DNA of 64,000 bases from Sphaerulina vaccinii (GCA_022570795.1 JAKUDP010000016.1:434001-498000); one strand, 5' to 3'. Shown: positions 30,691-41,219, counted from the first letter of the stretch. Numbers and translations: made by a program. The notes: generated by a model from the letters alone, not told the origin.

Positions 30691-31641
30691 ATGGCACCAC
30701 TACCAGGCTGCCAGCGATGTGTGCAGGGCGGACTTGAGTGCGAGATTGATGCTAATGATATTCATCACACGGATGACACCACTTGGTGCAGGCGTTGCCG
30801 ATGCGATGGCAAAAAGTGCGTCAAGGCTGGCAAGAAGACGAGATCCGCGGAGGCCGACAAGTTGGAGCAGATGTACAAGGATGATCAAGACTACGCCCGT
30901 CGCCACATCACTCAAGCTCTCCGTGGCGGCTCAGCAGGCTCTGCTTTCCGTGGCGGCGCTGCCTCTCCGCCGCCGAAGTTTGACGATGACAGATATGCAG
31001 AACATATGGCCATGATGGAGAAGAGAGTGGAAGAGAATGTGCTTAAAGCATTGGGCGGGAGTGGAGGACGCTTCAATGTTCCAGGGACTGGTGGCACCGG
31101 CGAAGGATTTGGTGGCAATGCTGGAGGCCAAGCAAGCAACAAGCGGACTCGCGACGGGCGCGACTCCTATGCACAGCAGTCTCAACAGCCTCGAGACCTG
31201 TTCGACTACCGCAACGAGCTAGGATATGCTCCTCGTAGAGGTGAGCTTACCTCCAGACATGGCAGAGATGCGTGTGCTGGTGCTCAATACACCAATCAAG
31301 GCCGTCCAATGGCACAGCCTCGCGGTCGTGGAGGTGATCCTGGCCTCAGTTATGGCAGAGGGGCATATGCTGGTGCTCAATACACCGAGCAAGGCCGTCC
31401 AATGGCACAGCCTCGCGGTCGTGGAGGTGGCCGTGGTGGGCGTGGTGGAGCTGGAGCTTGGCCAATGCGAGGCGACAATCGAGGTGGCGCGCCCATTCCA
31501 CCAACACGAGGAGGTCGAGGTGGCGGCAACCCACCCTTTGTCCCAATGCGAGGAGGCCGAGGTAGTGGCAACGCGCCCTTTCCACCGACGCGAGGAAACG
31601 GTCGAGGTGGAGGCCGCTGGAATGATGGTCGACGCCGCTAG
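30691..31641 (+). CDS. Cys6-RGG protein, putative nucleic-acid binding
   Basis: Single frame of 316 residues, start at ATG 30691 (MAPLPGCQRC). The N-terminus has C7-x2-C10-x6-C17-x15-C33-x2-C36-x6-C43, plus C38. This is a Zn2Cys6-like spacing with an unusually long middle loop. Residues 90-140 are Gly/Ala-rich. The second half is an RGG/RG domain with a near-exact 31-residue tandem repeat (AGAQYT-QGRPMAQPRGRGG). RGG tails usually bind RNA and promote condensates; the Cys block may bind zinc. The combination is not one I can assign to a named family. Long overlapping frames on both strands here are shadows of the GC-rich RGG codons. Confidence 0.65.
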   Translation: MAPLPGCQRCVQGGLECEIDANDIHHTDDTTWCRRCRCDGKKCVKAGKKTRSAEADKLEQMYKDDQDYARRHITQALRGGSAGSAFRGGAASPPPKFDDDRYAEHMAMMEKRVEENVLKALGGSGGRFNVPGTGGTGEGFGGNAGGQASNKRTRDGRDSYAQQSQQPRDLFDYRNELGYAPRRGELTSRHGRDACAGAQYTNQGRPMAQPRGRGGDPGLSYGRGAYAGAQYTEQGRPMAQPRGRGGGRGGRGGAGAWPMRGDNRGGAPIPPTRGGRGGGNPPFVPMRGGRGSGNAPFPPTRGNGRGGGRWNDGRRR

Positions 31642-32063
31642 GAGACCTACGTGGACCCACCACCGCCGCCGCCGCGACCACCAGAGTTGGAGGTGAAGGA
31701 GGAGGTGATGAAGGTGAAAGTGAAGCCTCTGGTGAGATAATCCCCGCCAGCATGTGCTGGAGCCTGGATTCCAAGAAGACTCTTAGATGCAGAATAGCGG
31801 CGATGATTAAGGAACTCGCGAGAAGGGAGGTCCCGACCTCGACGAGCTCAAGAGCAGGACTGAGAGGCCTTGATGCCGCGTCTGTGACACCATTTGGCCG
31901 CAATCTACACTCGGCACCTCCTCGACCACATCCGCGGAGGGGAGGAGAAAGGAAGGATGGCATGTATGTTCTCATGAACAGCCATGACATTCGTGCTTTC
32001 CTGTGCAGCGATGGCGTTTGGGTTATTTTGGCGACTGATAACCCTGTATGCGATTGCCATACT
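31642..32063. other. intergenic, nothing recognised
   Basis: 3' flank of the RGG gene. The 106-codon frame at 31752-32072 has no motif. Confidence 0.3.
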
Positions 32064-32375
32064 GAGGACTGATGGACGGCGGTTCATAGCGCTCAGCATA
32101 CTGATAGCATGGCTGTTGATGAGAACAGGCATGGCATTTGATTGAGGACTAGTAGACGGTGATCCTAGCGCTCAGCATACGGGCCAGAACAGGCATGGCA
32201 TCATATGACTGAGGACTGATGGACAGCGGTCCATAGCGCTTAGCATACTGCTGACATGGCTGTTCATGGAAACAGGCATGGCATATGACTGAGGGCTGTT
32301 GGGCAGTGGTCCTTAGCGCTTAGCATGCTGATGGCTGTTGGACGGCGTTCCTCAGCGATTACCATGTTGTCGGCT
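32064..32375. repeat. minisatellite, ~80-bp unit, about four copies
   Basis: Units beginning GAGGACTGATGGAC or close variants start at 32064, 32144, 32211 and 32291 (spacings 80, 67 and 80). Each contains TAGCGCTCAGCATAC or TAGCGCTTAGCAT, and the first three contain AACAGGCATGGCAT. The last unit is diverged. Non-coding by appearance. Confidence 0.8.
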
Positions 32376-32581
32376 GGAGGACAGCGATCTTGAGTGATCC
32401 TTTTGGAATGATGGGAACGATTGAGGTGCATGAACTGGCGCCTTTTGATAGCCGGATAGCATAACAATGCACTCTTTGGCCGTCCCATTATCGTGATCCA
32501 CTGCTCTCCTTACGGCCTCTCAACATCGTGCTGACTTGTCCACGTTCTGATCCAGCTTCCACTTTGCCGACAGGATCACGT

Positions 32582-34114
32582 TCACTTATTAAACAACACC
32601 ACCTCTCCCAACTTCCCACTCCTAATCCTCTCCAACACTTTCTTCTCACTCATCTTCATCTCCACACAAATCTGATCCATACAACACTTCCCATCCAAGT
32701 ATGATCTCAACCTCTCATCTTCTTCCGTCCTCATCTGGTCCGCACTCCTATGACTTCTTCCCAATGAACTAGGATGAGGACCCGAAGGAGGCGTAGCCCA
32801 GCCAGAAGATAATGCTGCTCGTCTCCAGGCACGATCGTACTCTCGACTGGCTTCGTCTCCTCCAGATCTGGGACCAGAGCGACCACTCTTGCCACCTGAG
32901 GAGGCGTTGTTCTGTTGTATGCCAGAACGTGTGGAGACTGGTGATAGTGGGCGATGTTGGTCTAGTGCGAGAGCGTATTTGTGGATTCGGCGGAGAAAAC
33001 CTTTGATTATGCCGAAAGTTATGAGGCGGCGGATGTCGATGTTAGCGAGAGCAGATTTGTGAGTGAGGCAGAATTCTTGGAGTTGCAGGCCTGGACCTAG
33101 ATCGGCGTAGAGAAGGATGATCTCGTCGCGGGAGGGGATTTCTGGATGTTCGTCTCCTTCTGGTTTTCGTGAACCTGTTTCTGAGGAGGATTTGGCATCG
33201 TCTGTTTGGCTTTCTGGAATTGCCACGTATTGGCAGCATTCGTCTTGCAGGTCTGTGTCGTTGATGAGGTGTGCGATCTCGTCGGTACAGGTGTAGATTG
33301 CTTGAAAGTGGAAGATATCGAGTAAGATGGCTCTTCCATGATGAACCAACTCCTTGATGGCGCGTTTGACCAATTTCAGTTCAACATCTGCCAGTTCTGC
33401 AATCTTCCTCACATGTCTGATGCCATCGATGAACTCATGTATCCTCTGCAGCGTGAGATCCCAAGTCCACTCACTTTGCGCAGGAATAGAGCGCACTAAC
33501 AGCGGCACATCCCAACTTCTCACCTTCTCTGGCGATACTACAGCGAACTCCTTCTTCAGCTCCAGTCGCAAGTTGAGCACATGTACTCCATCCTGTCCAC
33601 GTTTATCATCCACGCGTATGCACGTCTCTCCATAAGCATTTAGATCCTCGAAGATGCGCTCGAGAAGCCTGTACACCTTGCCCTGTCCTTCTCCTGGATA
33701 GCCCACTTCACCGGCCAACTTGAGACCAGGCAAGTCTTCTTCGGTCTGCAGTATACAGCCATCCCACTCCAATCCTATGCAGAATCGTGCAATCTTTCTC
33801 AAGATCTGCTCCCAGGGTTTTGCATCGTCTTCCTCAGCGAGGACAAGACAGACATTGAAGGTGAAGCGGTTTCTGTGATAGTGTTCGTGCTCGAGACTGA
33901 TTGGATATCCGAGAACACGATGGCCATTGTTGCAGATTGACAGTGGGTGGTTGCAGAGATCGTAGGGTGCGATGATGTATGAGGATATCTCACTCCAGTT
34001 GACGAGAGTTGGGTGGTTGAGATCGGACGACTTGATGGTGTTGTTGGGGTATTGGTGGACTACGGAGGGGCCTCGTTCGGGATGGAAGCGCGCGTAGAAG
34101 ATGGCCTGGAGCAT
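32582..34114 (-). CDS. npr2: nitrogen permease regulator 2 (NPR2/NPRL2)
   Basis: The frame matches NPR2 (PF06218) from its first typical residues: MLQAIFYARFHPERGPSVV, then YDLCNHPLSICNNGHRVLGY, FTFNVCLVLAEEDD, CIGLEWDGCILQTEEDLPG, and a C-terminal helical part ending GKLGEVVLFNK. Starting at ATG 34114 gives 510 residues. The frame is open with an ATG at 34381 (599 residues), but the extra N-terminus does not look like the family. Family knowledge: with NPR3 and Iml1 it forms SEACIT/GATOR1, the GAP complex that inhibits TORC1 on amino-acid starvation at the vacuole. A disordered insert near residues 415-465 carries Ser/Gly/Arg. Confidence 0.85.
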   Translation of the reverse strand: MLQAIFYARFHPERGPSVVHQYPNNTIKSSDLNHPTLVNWSEISSYIIAPYDLCNHPLSICNNGHRVLGYPISLEHEHYHRNRFTFNVCLVLAEEDDAKPWEQILRKIARFCIGLEWDGCILQTEEDLPGLKLAGEVGYPGEGQGKVYRLLERIFEDLNAYGETCIRVDDKRGQDGVHVLNLRLELKKEFAVVSPEKVRSWDVPLLVRSIPAQSEWTWDLTLQRIHEFIDGIRHVRKIAELADVELKLVKRAIKELVHHGRAILLDIFHFQAIYTCTDEIAHLINDTDLQDECCQYVAIPESQTDDAKSSSETGSRKPEGDEHPEIPSRDEIILLYADLGPGLQLQEFCLTHKSALANIDIRRLITFGIIKGFLRRIHKYALALDQHRPLSPVSTRSGIQQNNASSGGKSGRSGPRSGGDEASREYDRAWRRAALSSGWATPPSGPHPSSLGRSHRSADQMRTEEDERLRSYLDGKCCMDQICVEMKMSEKKVLERIRSGKLGEVVLFNK

Positions 34115-34679
34115 TGCATTGCATCTCCTGGTTATGTTATTCACATCCTGTGCTGTTGCTTCTAACATGAGACGTGAGATACCTCCTATGAGCTCGAAGC
34201 TGGAAGTGAAGATAGTGCTACCATTGGCTCGCTTAGCGCGGACGCTAGCTCGGGAGTCTGGTTCTTGCCAACATACATACCTCTTCTCGAACTTCAACTT
34301 CAACTTTACCCGTTCTTGACCACAGCTCAATATGGCATCACGAGAGCTCGCTGGTGGGCTTTCGACCGTGTCCAAGGGCATCTGCCAGTCTGTTCATCTC
34401 GTTTAATACCGGAAGCCTCACCATACAAGATATGCTTTCCATCATCACAGCTTGTACACTCTGCTGAGTTCCTAGTTGCATGCCAGCTTTACGGCTTGCT
34501 GCATCTATCCGTCCCCCAGCACCTGGGTCTACGTAAATTGAAGGGGCGGGATAGCTGATCTCGCTGAGAAGGCCGTACAAAGCGGTGAGTCTGGACATGT
34601 CCGTTGTGTGGTCAATAGGTAGAAGCTGGTTCCCACAACTTGCATCACCCATCACTCCTCTTTCGCTTCCCTCTCCTAC

Positions 34680-37500
34680 TGCTATTTCTCATCTCATCAC
34701 TATACACTCAGCCAGACGCCCTATATACACGACAAGAAGAACTTCAATTTTGGGCCAATCTTCCTCTCGATCTGTCTGTCCTTTCTTTTATACCATATAT
34801 CTCAACTTTGGTGATCTGTTTGTCTGCGCCAACATAGAGGCAAGTCCATACCACTACCTCTACGATGACGATCCAGCGCGAAACAACGAGGCACGACCAT
34901 CGTGGCTTCGAGACGGTCTACGATCCGGCCTGAGGAAGTTAGCAGCTGCTCAACCTTCAATTGGCAGAGGAAGAAGCAGCTCGCCAAGCGGATCCCATGC
35001 AGCTCACAAGATAGTGCATCGGAGGCTCTTTCAACTTCAGGCAAGTGGTTCAATCGCACGAGCAAGACGAGCTTGGGAGAGACAAGAGCAGTAAGTGAGG
35101 TCCACGGTACTGATCTGGCACTTGCTAATCATACTCTCCAATAGTGTCACTTGCGCGCTGGCCAAGACGACTTCCCAATGGCGAGTGCACCTCTACACTA
35201 CTGTACGTCACGCCCGTTTCCGTCGATATCAAGGTTTACTTGTGCTGACACACTTCTGTACAGATTATACTGCTGTTGCTTTCTTTTATACGCAACGCAC
35301 CAACAACAATATACGCCACTCGAGATGCTCCATTTTCTCCTCGAGCCAAATGCCGGCCCCAGGGCTTTCTCTTTCGATATACGCAACAGGACGACAAATG
35401 TAGATGCCAACCACAAGCTCATCTGGCCCATCCTGACCGAGATGCAACAACTCGAGGCCGGGCTTCAGCTGAAATATGGCAGCAAGCACTTACATTATTT
35501 CGTGTTTTCTCTTCTCTCCTATACTACACAACAACAACGACCTATATACGACTTTCTACAGCAACGCGAGCAATGCAGCCTCGTCTGGAGATACTTGAGC
35601 CCTGCAGCGTGCTCCATCAATGTCAAGATCTCACTTTTGGGTCTTCCAGACTGATGTCATGGAGCAATTGCGGTTGGCGGGAGAGGCCATCTCGGTCAAG
35701 TCAGAGGCCTTTCTCTTTCGATATACGCAACCGGACGACAAGTGCAGCAGTGCTAACGATTCCCGACGCTGCACGGAACACGTACAGTGCACTGCAGAGA
35801 ATCGTGCTGGTCATGCCTCGTGCGGTTGCCATCCTAGCAGCCTCAGGGCACCCGAAGGATGCTGTGCTACTACAGGTCTTGACAAATCCGGATCTCAAGA
35901 TGACAGTGCCAAGCTCATCTGGTTTCACATCTGGCTCACCCAGGATGAGCTCAAACAACTTCTGGCCAGCGAGCGGTCTGGCGTTTCTCCAGCGACTTCT
36001 TACACTTCTCCGCCTTCGCCCCACTTCTTTTATATACACAACGACAACGATGATATGTATACGACTTCCGACAGCACCCAAGCGAATCCAGAGAGCTGTA
36101 ACCACGTCGTCTTCCCTCACCTGATGAAGAAGAACAGCTCGCGCGACGATGGCAAGCTACACTGTCTGGACTGTCACATCTACGCTACTCTGCCTTTTCC
36201 CGTTTCATTCATTCTGGTATACACAACACGATACGACGTATATACAACGAGCGAGCAATGCTGTTCCCGACAAGAACGACTGGACCACCAACCTGATCTA
36301 CAACAACATCGCTGGGATTGGCGGCTTTCACGCTCCACACTCGTATGGTGAAGAGCACGACGACTGCGCCCAGCCTTGGTTGCAAGACGAGCTTGCCTTG
36401 ACGACGACCTCGAGGATGACTTCAGCTTCTCAAGCAGCTACACCGCTACTTCAAGCTACTCACCTGAGCGCCGCTCGCCCTCCGGACGCGCGCGAACTGC
36501 GCCTTCTTCGCCAACGAAGAGCCAGATCCCAATGAAGACACGCTCAGTCTCCTTTGAAGGAATCATCGAGTACCCTGATACGACTACAGCAGCAAGCTCC
36601 GAGCACCTGCGCTCTACAGCCACCAACAAGATCATCCAAGGTACAATCCCACAAACCACCTCCTCGGTGATCCATTCACCTTCAAATGCGAACTCAAGGC
36701 CATGGAACACTACATCTCGCTTGTACGCTTCGGTCGCCCTGGTGACGAAGATGACCTGGACATGCTGTTCCTGGGCTGTCTCCTCTGGCTTCCGTGAGGG
36801 TGAAGATGATCCTCTTACGATGGAAGACCTAGGCGCCCTCAAGGCCTCGCCGGACATAACATGCTCGTTCAAGCTTGCTTAGGAGCTGGAGAAGATCAAC
36901 AGCGGTATCGCCGTGCACTACTATCATCAAACTTTCCGATATACTCAAAAAAACAATATACGACCGACAGCGAAGCTCACTGCACAAGCTGCGCTTTAGC
37001 TCGTGATCATCTACGCTTTTCTGCCTATTCCTCTTTCGATATCTCTGGTATACACAACACAATACGACCCATATACTACAAGAAAGCAGGACTATTCTCC
37101 ACAAGAGACCATGAGCGTATACAACGTCGGCTCTCCCGAGGCTCTGATGAGAAGTCCAGCTTGGGAGTCGCTCGCGAAGCAGTACGCCAGATCCTTGCTC
37201 AATGAAGGCAGTCAAGGATTCATTGTGCTCCAGTCCCAACTCATGTCTATCGCATACCCGACGCTGGACAAAGTCCGTCTCTTGATCTGCCAGCTAGGAG
37301 AGTCGTGCTCTTCAACAAGTATGAGGACGCGCAGTCACGCTTATGGGCGATCACCTCACTCAGATGCCCGAACAGCGTCACAGCGTGCTCGACACACAGT
37401 ATATCGACGCCTACACCATCTACGCTTTTCCGCCTTAGCCTTTTTCATTCTTTCTGGTATACGCAACACCATACAACACATATACGCCGAGCGAACCATG
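34680..37500 (+). repeat. cluster of dispersed short repeats (pyrimidine tract + TATAC + ACAAC)
   Basis: About ten or more diverged copies of one module: a C/T tract, then TATAC or GATATAC, then ACAACACRAYACGAC-like sequence, then ATATAC. Clear copies lie near 35281, 35364, 35510, 35708, 36028, 36205, 37048 and 37450; weaker ones near 34695, 34783 and 36938. The best three (36.2, 37.05 and 37.45 kb) stay similar over ~90 bp, from ATCTACGCTTTTC to past ATATAC. All lie in the same direction. Spacing is irregular, so this is not a simple tandem array. No terminal repeats or target duplications were identified. Confidence 0.65.
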
Positions 37501-37830
37501 CTGGTCGTGACAGGCACAACATAACGCATTGTCGGCTTGCCCTGCTGACGAAGGACATCTTGACACGTCTGTCATGTTTTCTCCTGGATCGACACCTCTT
37601 GCGGACATGACCTTCGACAAGTCCTCTACTCACGCCAGAGCCATTCACTCGAGTGTGGGACCTCATCGCGAGATCCTTCGGCGTTCTGCATTTCTCATTG
37701 TCGGAGCTGGTGAATCACAGGAATCTGCGCCTGCCTGAGGATCTCGTCGCAGTCTTCCACAGTTTGTTTGGGAAGACCTTCGTATCCGCAAAGTCATATT
37801 GGAGAGGGCTTCATCAACACTGTTGAGAAA
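34860..37830 (+). pseudogene. fragmented reading frames among the repeats, probably a decayed gene family
   Basis: Protein-like stretches appear in changing frames: EEVSSCSTFNWQRKKQLAK (~34.93 kb), AFSFDIRN...HKLIWPILTEMQQ (~35.36 kb), KLIWFHIWLTQDELKQLL (~35.9 kb), FKCELKAMEHYISLVRFGRP (~36.7 kb), SPAWESLAKQYARSLLNEG (~37.15 kb) and LPEDLVAVFHSLFGKTF (~37.75 kb). Two well-formed introns are visible: 35091-35144 (GTAAGT, GCTAAT, TAG) and 35203-35263 (GTACGT...CAG). No single model connects the pieces without frameshifts. The HKLIWP and AKLIWF parts suggest duplicated units. I infer broken, duplicated gene copies; an intact gene with many small exons is possible. Coordinates are a region, not a CDS. 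Confidence 0.4.
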
Positions 37831-38158
37831 TTGGTCATGTCTGCCTTGAGGATATCTCAGACTCGGTCACCATGAGAAGGACACTCTCGACATGAGCAGA
37901 CCGCTTACATCAGTGTCCCGCACATCCATTCGGGCAAGGCCAAGAGCAATATATCGCACTTGTGTCTACGTTGGAGTGAGAATTACGTTGGAGTGAAAAT
38001 TATGTTGAATTGGCGAGGGTGGACAGCTACGCGTTTGGAGTCACATATCAGAAGTCAGGAGTTGAGAATGTATGAGCGTGATGGCCAGTGGATGGACATG
38101 CCACGATGGAATTCTTGAAGCCGAAGCGTAAACGAAGTGCATGATACATCGTAACTTC
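37831..38158. other. intergenic, nothing recognised
   Basis: AT-richer gap between the repeat field and the convergent cell-wall protein gene. A short GTTGGAGTGARAATTA direct repeat near 37970-38010 is the only visible structure. Confidence 0.3.
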
Positions 38159-40876
38159 TCAAACATGTCTCCCCAACACTTCCCAAACCCTCTTCTTCAA
38201 TCCGTTCTCCTCACTCTGCTTATACCTCTTCGGCGTCTGCACTGCCGTCGTACTCGCAGCTCCAGAAGAACATCCCTCCACACTCTGATACAAACTCAAC
38301 CCCCAACTCCCACCACAAACACTCGCCTTATCCGCCGCACAAGCCATATTACACCTTCCATCCGTCACTGGACCAGAATTAACAATGATATCTCCGCAGT
38401 AACATTCTGATCCGTAGCTAGTTCCGAAGTACTTGTGACCAGAACAGAAAGTTGCGCAGACTTGATTTGTCATGTTATTTGAAGCTATGTTCTTTACTGC
38501 ATTGTTGGTTGTTATGTGGAGGGCGCGGTTGCCGTAGTCGAGGTAGCAGTTCAGATAGGTCCCGCAGGCTGGAGTAGGGGAGGAGGTGAACGATGACGTG
38601 GTGGGTTTGTCGGTGGTGGTAGTTGATGAGCTTGGACTCGTCGAAGACGGCGAAGAAGTACTGGCGCTCGATGTGGTCGGTTTGGTCGTCATGCTGGCTG
38701 AAGTTGAGCTTGAGCTGGTGGCCTTTGTTGTAGGAGCAGACGAAGATACTGTAGTGCTGGATGTGCTCGACACGGCGACCACGCTACTCGCGGCTGAGAC
38801 AGCTTTCGAGATGACCTGAGAAATCAAGTCAGAGCTTGATGTAGCCACGATCAACTTGGCGCCTTGTACGTTGTTGTAGATGGCTCTGCCGACTGTCGAT
38901 TTCAAGTAGCAGGCGGCACCTTGGAATGACACATCAACGCAAGCAGTCGTAGTGGCACACTTTCCGATACAGTCTTGGAGACTAGTCGCAGGCTTGTATG
39001 CCAGATCTCCTCCTGCATGATCTACGCCACACTCAATCAAGAATGACGATCCATTCGTGGTGTATGTGGTTCCATTAGAGATCGGACATGTCACATATGT
39101 GATTGAAGGAGAAGTAGAAGTAGAAGTTGATGACGATGAAGTGCTTCGAGTACTCGTGCTCGTGGTTGTGCCACTCTCACCAGGCAGTAAGATCGCGCCT
39201 GTCGGCATGTCGGCAGTCGGCAACGATGACTCTGACAATAACGAGGACGATGTCAGTTTGCTTGAGGCGGAGGATGCTGATAGTGTGGAGCTCAAGGATG
39301 ACATTCCATCACAGACTCCAGGAGCACTCGAACAAATGAAGTAGTTCAGCCACAGGTTGTAGCACTGATCTCCAGCTTGCGGGTTCCAAAGCTTCAAGTC
39401 ATCAACGCTGACACCTTGGCTCGCAGCGATGCTGTTACAGCCATCACCGGACTTGACTTGGTAGTACGAAGCACATCCTGATGCTGTTCCGGGTTGCGTA
39501 TTGATAGGCGCGGGCGCACAGGTGACTGCAGTCGACGATGCAGATGTAGTAGACACTGCTGCAGAGCTTGATGCGCGACTCGACGTGCTGCTATTGCTCT
39601 TTATGACTGATGTTGTTGGGGTAGAAGACGACGAAGCTGAAGTGCTGGAACCGACAGAAGAAGTTGTAGACTTGGCTGACGGTACTGGAGTGCTCGTAGG
39701 TGTAACGCTTGAACTTGAGCTTGTCGATTGCGTACTGGACGTTGATGTCGATTGCGTACTGAACGTTGATACACTGCTGCTACCACTACATTGCCCAGGC
39801 ACGGATCCGCAGACGTAATAGTTCAGCCACAGATTGTAACAGTCTGCGCCAACTTGAGAGTTCCAGGACTTGAGGTCAGCAATGTTCACAGACAAGCTGT
39901 CCGCTATCGTCTGACAATTGTCTCCAGACTTGACCTGATAGTAGCGAGCACATCCATCGGGCGCTCCGGGCTGAGTCTGAGCCGGAGCCGATGCTGTACA
40001 CGCGTATGTAGGCGTGGCCTTCGCAATTGTGATTGGAGTCGCAGTGCTCACTGGCGTATCGAGGCACTTGAAGCTGGCATCGCTGCCGCTCTTATCGGTC
40101 GCATTGTATGAGGCGCATGACTTGTACGGCGTTACCGTGACGCTCTTGACATACATGTTGTACGGGAAGCCCTTTGGGTCCGTGAAGACTCCATACCCAG
40201 CTGCCCAGACGACTGTGTACCATGAAACATCTTTGTCTCCCGCATCCCATGCTCCCAGATGGAACTGACTGGGACTTTGCGGATACTGGTGGTTTCCAGC
40301 GTCCGCATCTTTGGCGTACATGGTGCGTATCACAATGCCATTGATAGACCAGGTAGTGCTGTCTGGCTTCCAGTCTAACGTGTAGGTGGCGAACTGCTTG
40401 GTCATGTTGAAGGCGACCTGTGGTTGTGTACCCCTATCGAAGTTGCCAGTGATGCCCTTGCCGAAGTAGTTCGTCTGAACAGTACTCTTTACATATCCGA
40501 AATCATTGCCTGACCACTCCCAGTCAATCTCATCTCTTGTATCTGACATGAGAACGGCGCTGCTGATGACACCAATTCCAGGCGCAGACTGCATCACAAC
40601 TTCCACCTTGCCATAGTGCATGTAGTTCTTCGTCCATATGTAAGGCGCAGTCTTCGGTCCTGTGAGCTGGAACTGGAAGCCTTTATTCGTGGGTCCGATT
40701 AGAGGCTGTGATTCGTCTGCTACGACCCAGTTCTTGGAAATGTCGCTCATGTCATCTGTGAAGCCGGAAGTGAACCCAGGTACTGCTGGACATGCTTTGT
40801 CGAGGGGGTTGCAGTCGCTCTGAGCAGCTGCAATGCTCAGGAAGATGCCCAGCAGGACATACCGGAGCTTGGTCAT
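38159..40876 (-). CDS. secreted multidomain cell-wall protein: GH16, two LysM, PAN-like, WSC
   Basis: Single exon, 905 residues from ATG 40876; the frame stays open to 41320, but that part lacks a signal peptide and looks non-coding. Residues 1-18 are a signal peptide (LRYVLLGIFLSIAAA). Residues ~40-270 form a GH16 Crh-like transglycosylase/glucanase with DEIDWEW (Glu116, Asp118, Glu120 catalytic). Two LysM modules (~313-357 and ~471-516) each start YYQVKSGD and bind chitin-type glycans. They are separated by Ser/Thr linkers. A PAN/apple-like Cys module (~590-660) and a WSC domain (~775-865, GSECYCGD) follow. No GPI signal at the C-terminus. Expected role: chitin-glucan remodelling at the wall. 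Confidence 0.85.
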   Translation of the reverse strand: MTKLRYVLLGIFLSIAAAQSDCNPLDKACPAVPGFTSGFTDDMSDISKNWVVADESQPLIGPTNKGFQFQLTGPKTAPYIWTKNYMHYGKVEVVMQSAPGIGVISSAVLMSDTRDEIDWEWSGNDFGYVKSTVQTNYFGKGITGNFDRGTQPQVAFNMTKQFATYTLDWKPDSTTWSINGIVIRTMYAKDADAGNHQYPQSPSQFHLGAWDAGDKDVSWYTVVWAAGYGVFTDPKGFPYNMYVKSVTVTPYKSCASYNATDKSGSDASFKCLDTPVSTATPITIAKATPTYACTASAPAQTQPGAPDGCARYYQVKSGDNCQTIADSLSVNIADLKSWNSQVGADCYNLWLNYYVCGSVPGQCSGSSSVSTFSTQSTSTSSTQSTSSSSSVTPTSTPVPSAKSTTSSVGSSTSASSSSTPTTSVIKSNSSTSSRASSSAAVSTTSASSTAVTCAPAPINTQPGTASGCASYYQVKSGDGCNSIAASQGVSVDDLKLWNPQAGDQCYNLWLNYFICSSAPGVCDGMSSLSSTLSASSASSKLTSSSLLSESSLPTADMPTGAILLPGESGTTTSTSTRSTSSSSTSTSTSPSITYVTCPISNGTTYTTNGSSFLIECGVDHAGGDLAYKPATSLQDCIGKCATTTACVDVSFQGAACYLKSTVGRAIYNNVQGAKLIVATSSSDLISQVISKAVSAASSVVAVSSTSSTTVSSSAPTTKATSSSSTSASMTTKPTTSSASTSSPSSTSPSSSTTTTDKPTTSSFTSSPTPACGTYLNCYLDYGNRALHITTNNAVKNIASNNMTNQVCATFCSGHKYFGTSYGSECYCGDIIVNSGPVTDGRCNMACAADKASVCGGSWGLSLYQSVEGCSSGAASTTAVQTPKRYKQSEENGLKKRVWEVLGRHV

Positions 40877-41219
40877 CGCGAAGGGAACCAAGTTGCTGTT
40901 GCGGAGCCTGGGCCCACCAATGTTGTAGAATGTGCTGCTTCGAGAGACTTCGAATAGTGGACGCTGTCTTGTATCGTCCTCGAGCAATATCTGCTCTACC
41001 TGGATTGATAGCGTGCAATCATGAGTTTCCAATATGAATGCGGCTTTCGGCACAAAGACTAGGGGCGGCGCTTGGCCAGATCGATGTCGGGTGAACGCGC
41101 TCAAAGAAGTCCAGGAAAGATCGAACATGGAGAACAAAGGACTCTCAGGGCAACATCGCATACTGATATTCGTGTATGCGAGAATATCGCATTCAACACG
41201 ATCTCTCGGTGGCAGGAGC
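40877..41219. other. intergenic between two minus-strand genes
   Basis: Promoter region of the GH16-LysM gene. The minus strand is open through here in the GH16 frame, but no motif supports translation. Confidence 0.35.

Noticed and set aside
31346..31990. 214-codon minus frame over the RGG gene
   Set aside because: Explained by GC-rich RGG codons on the other strand.
34680..37500. Introner-like elements (multi-copy introns)
   Set aside because: The repeated modules lack a consistent GTAAGT donor and branch site; the two clear introns in the region are not copies of each other.
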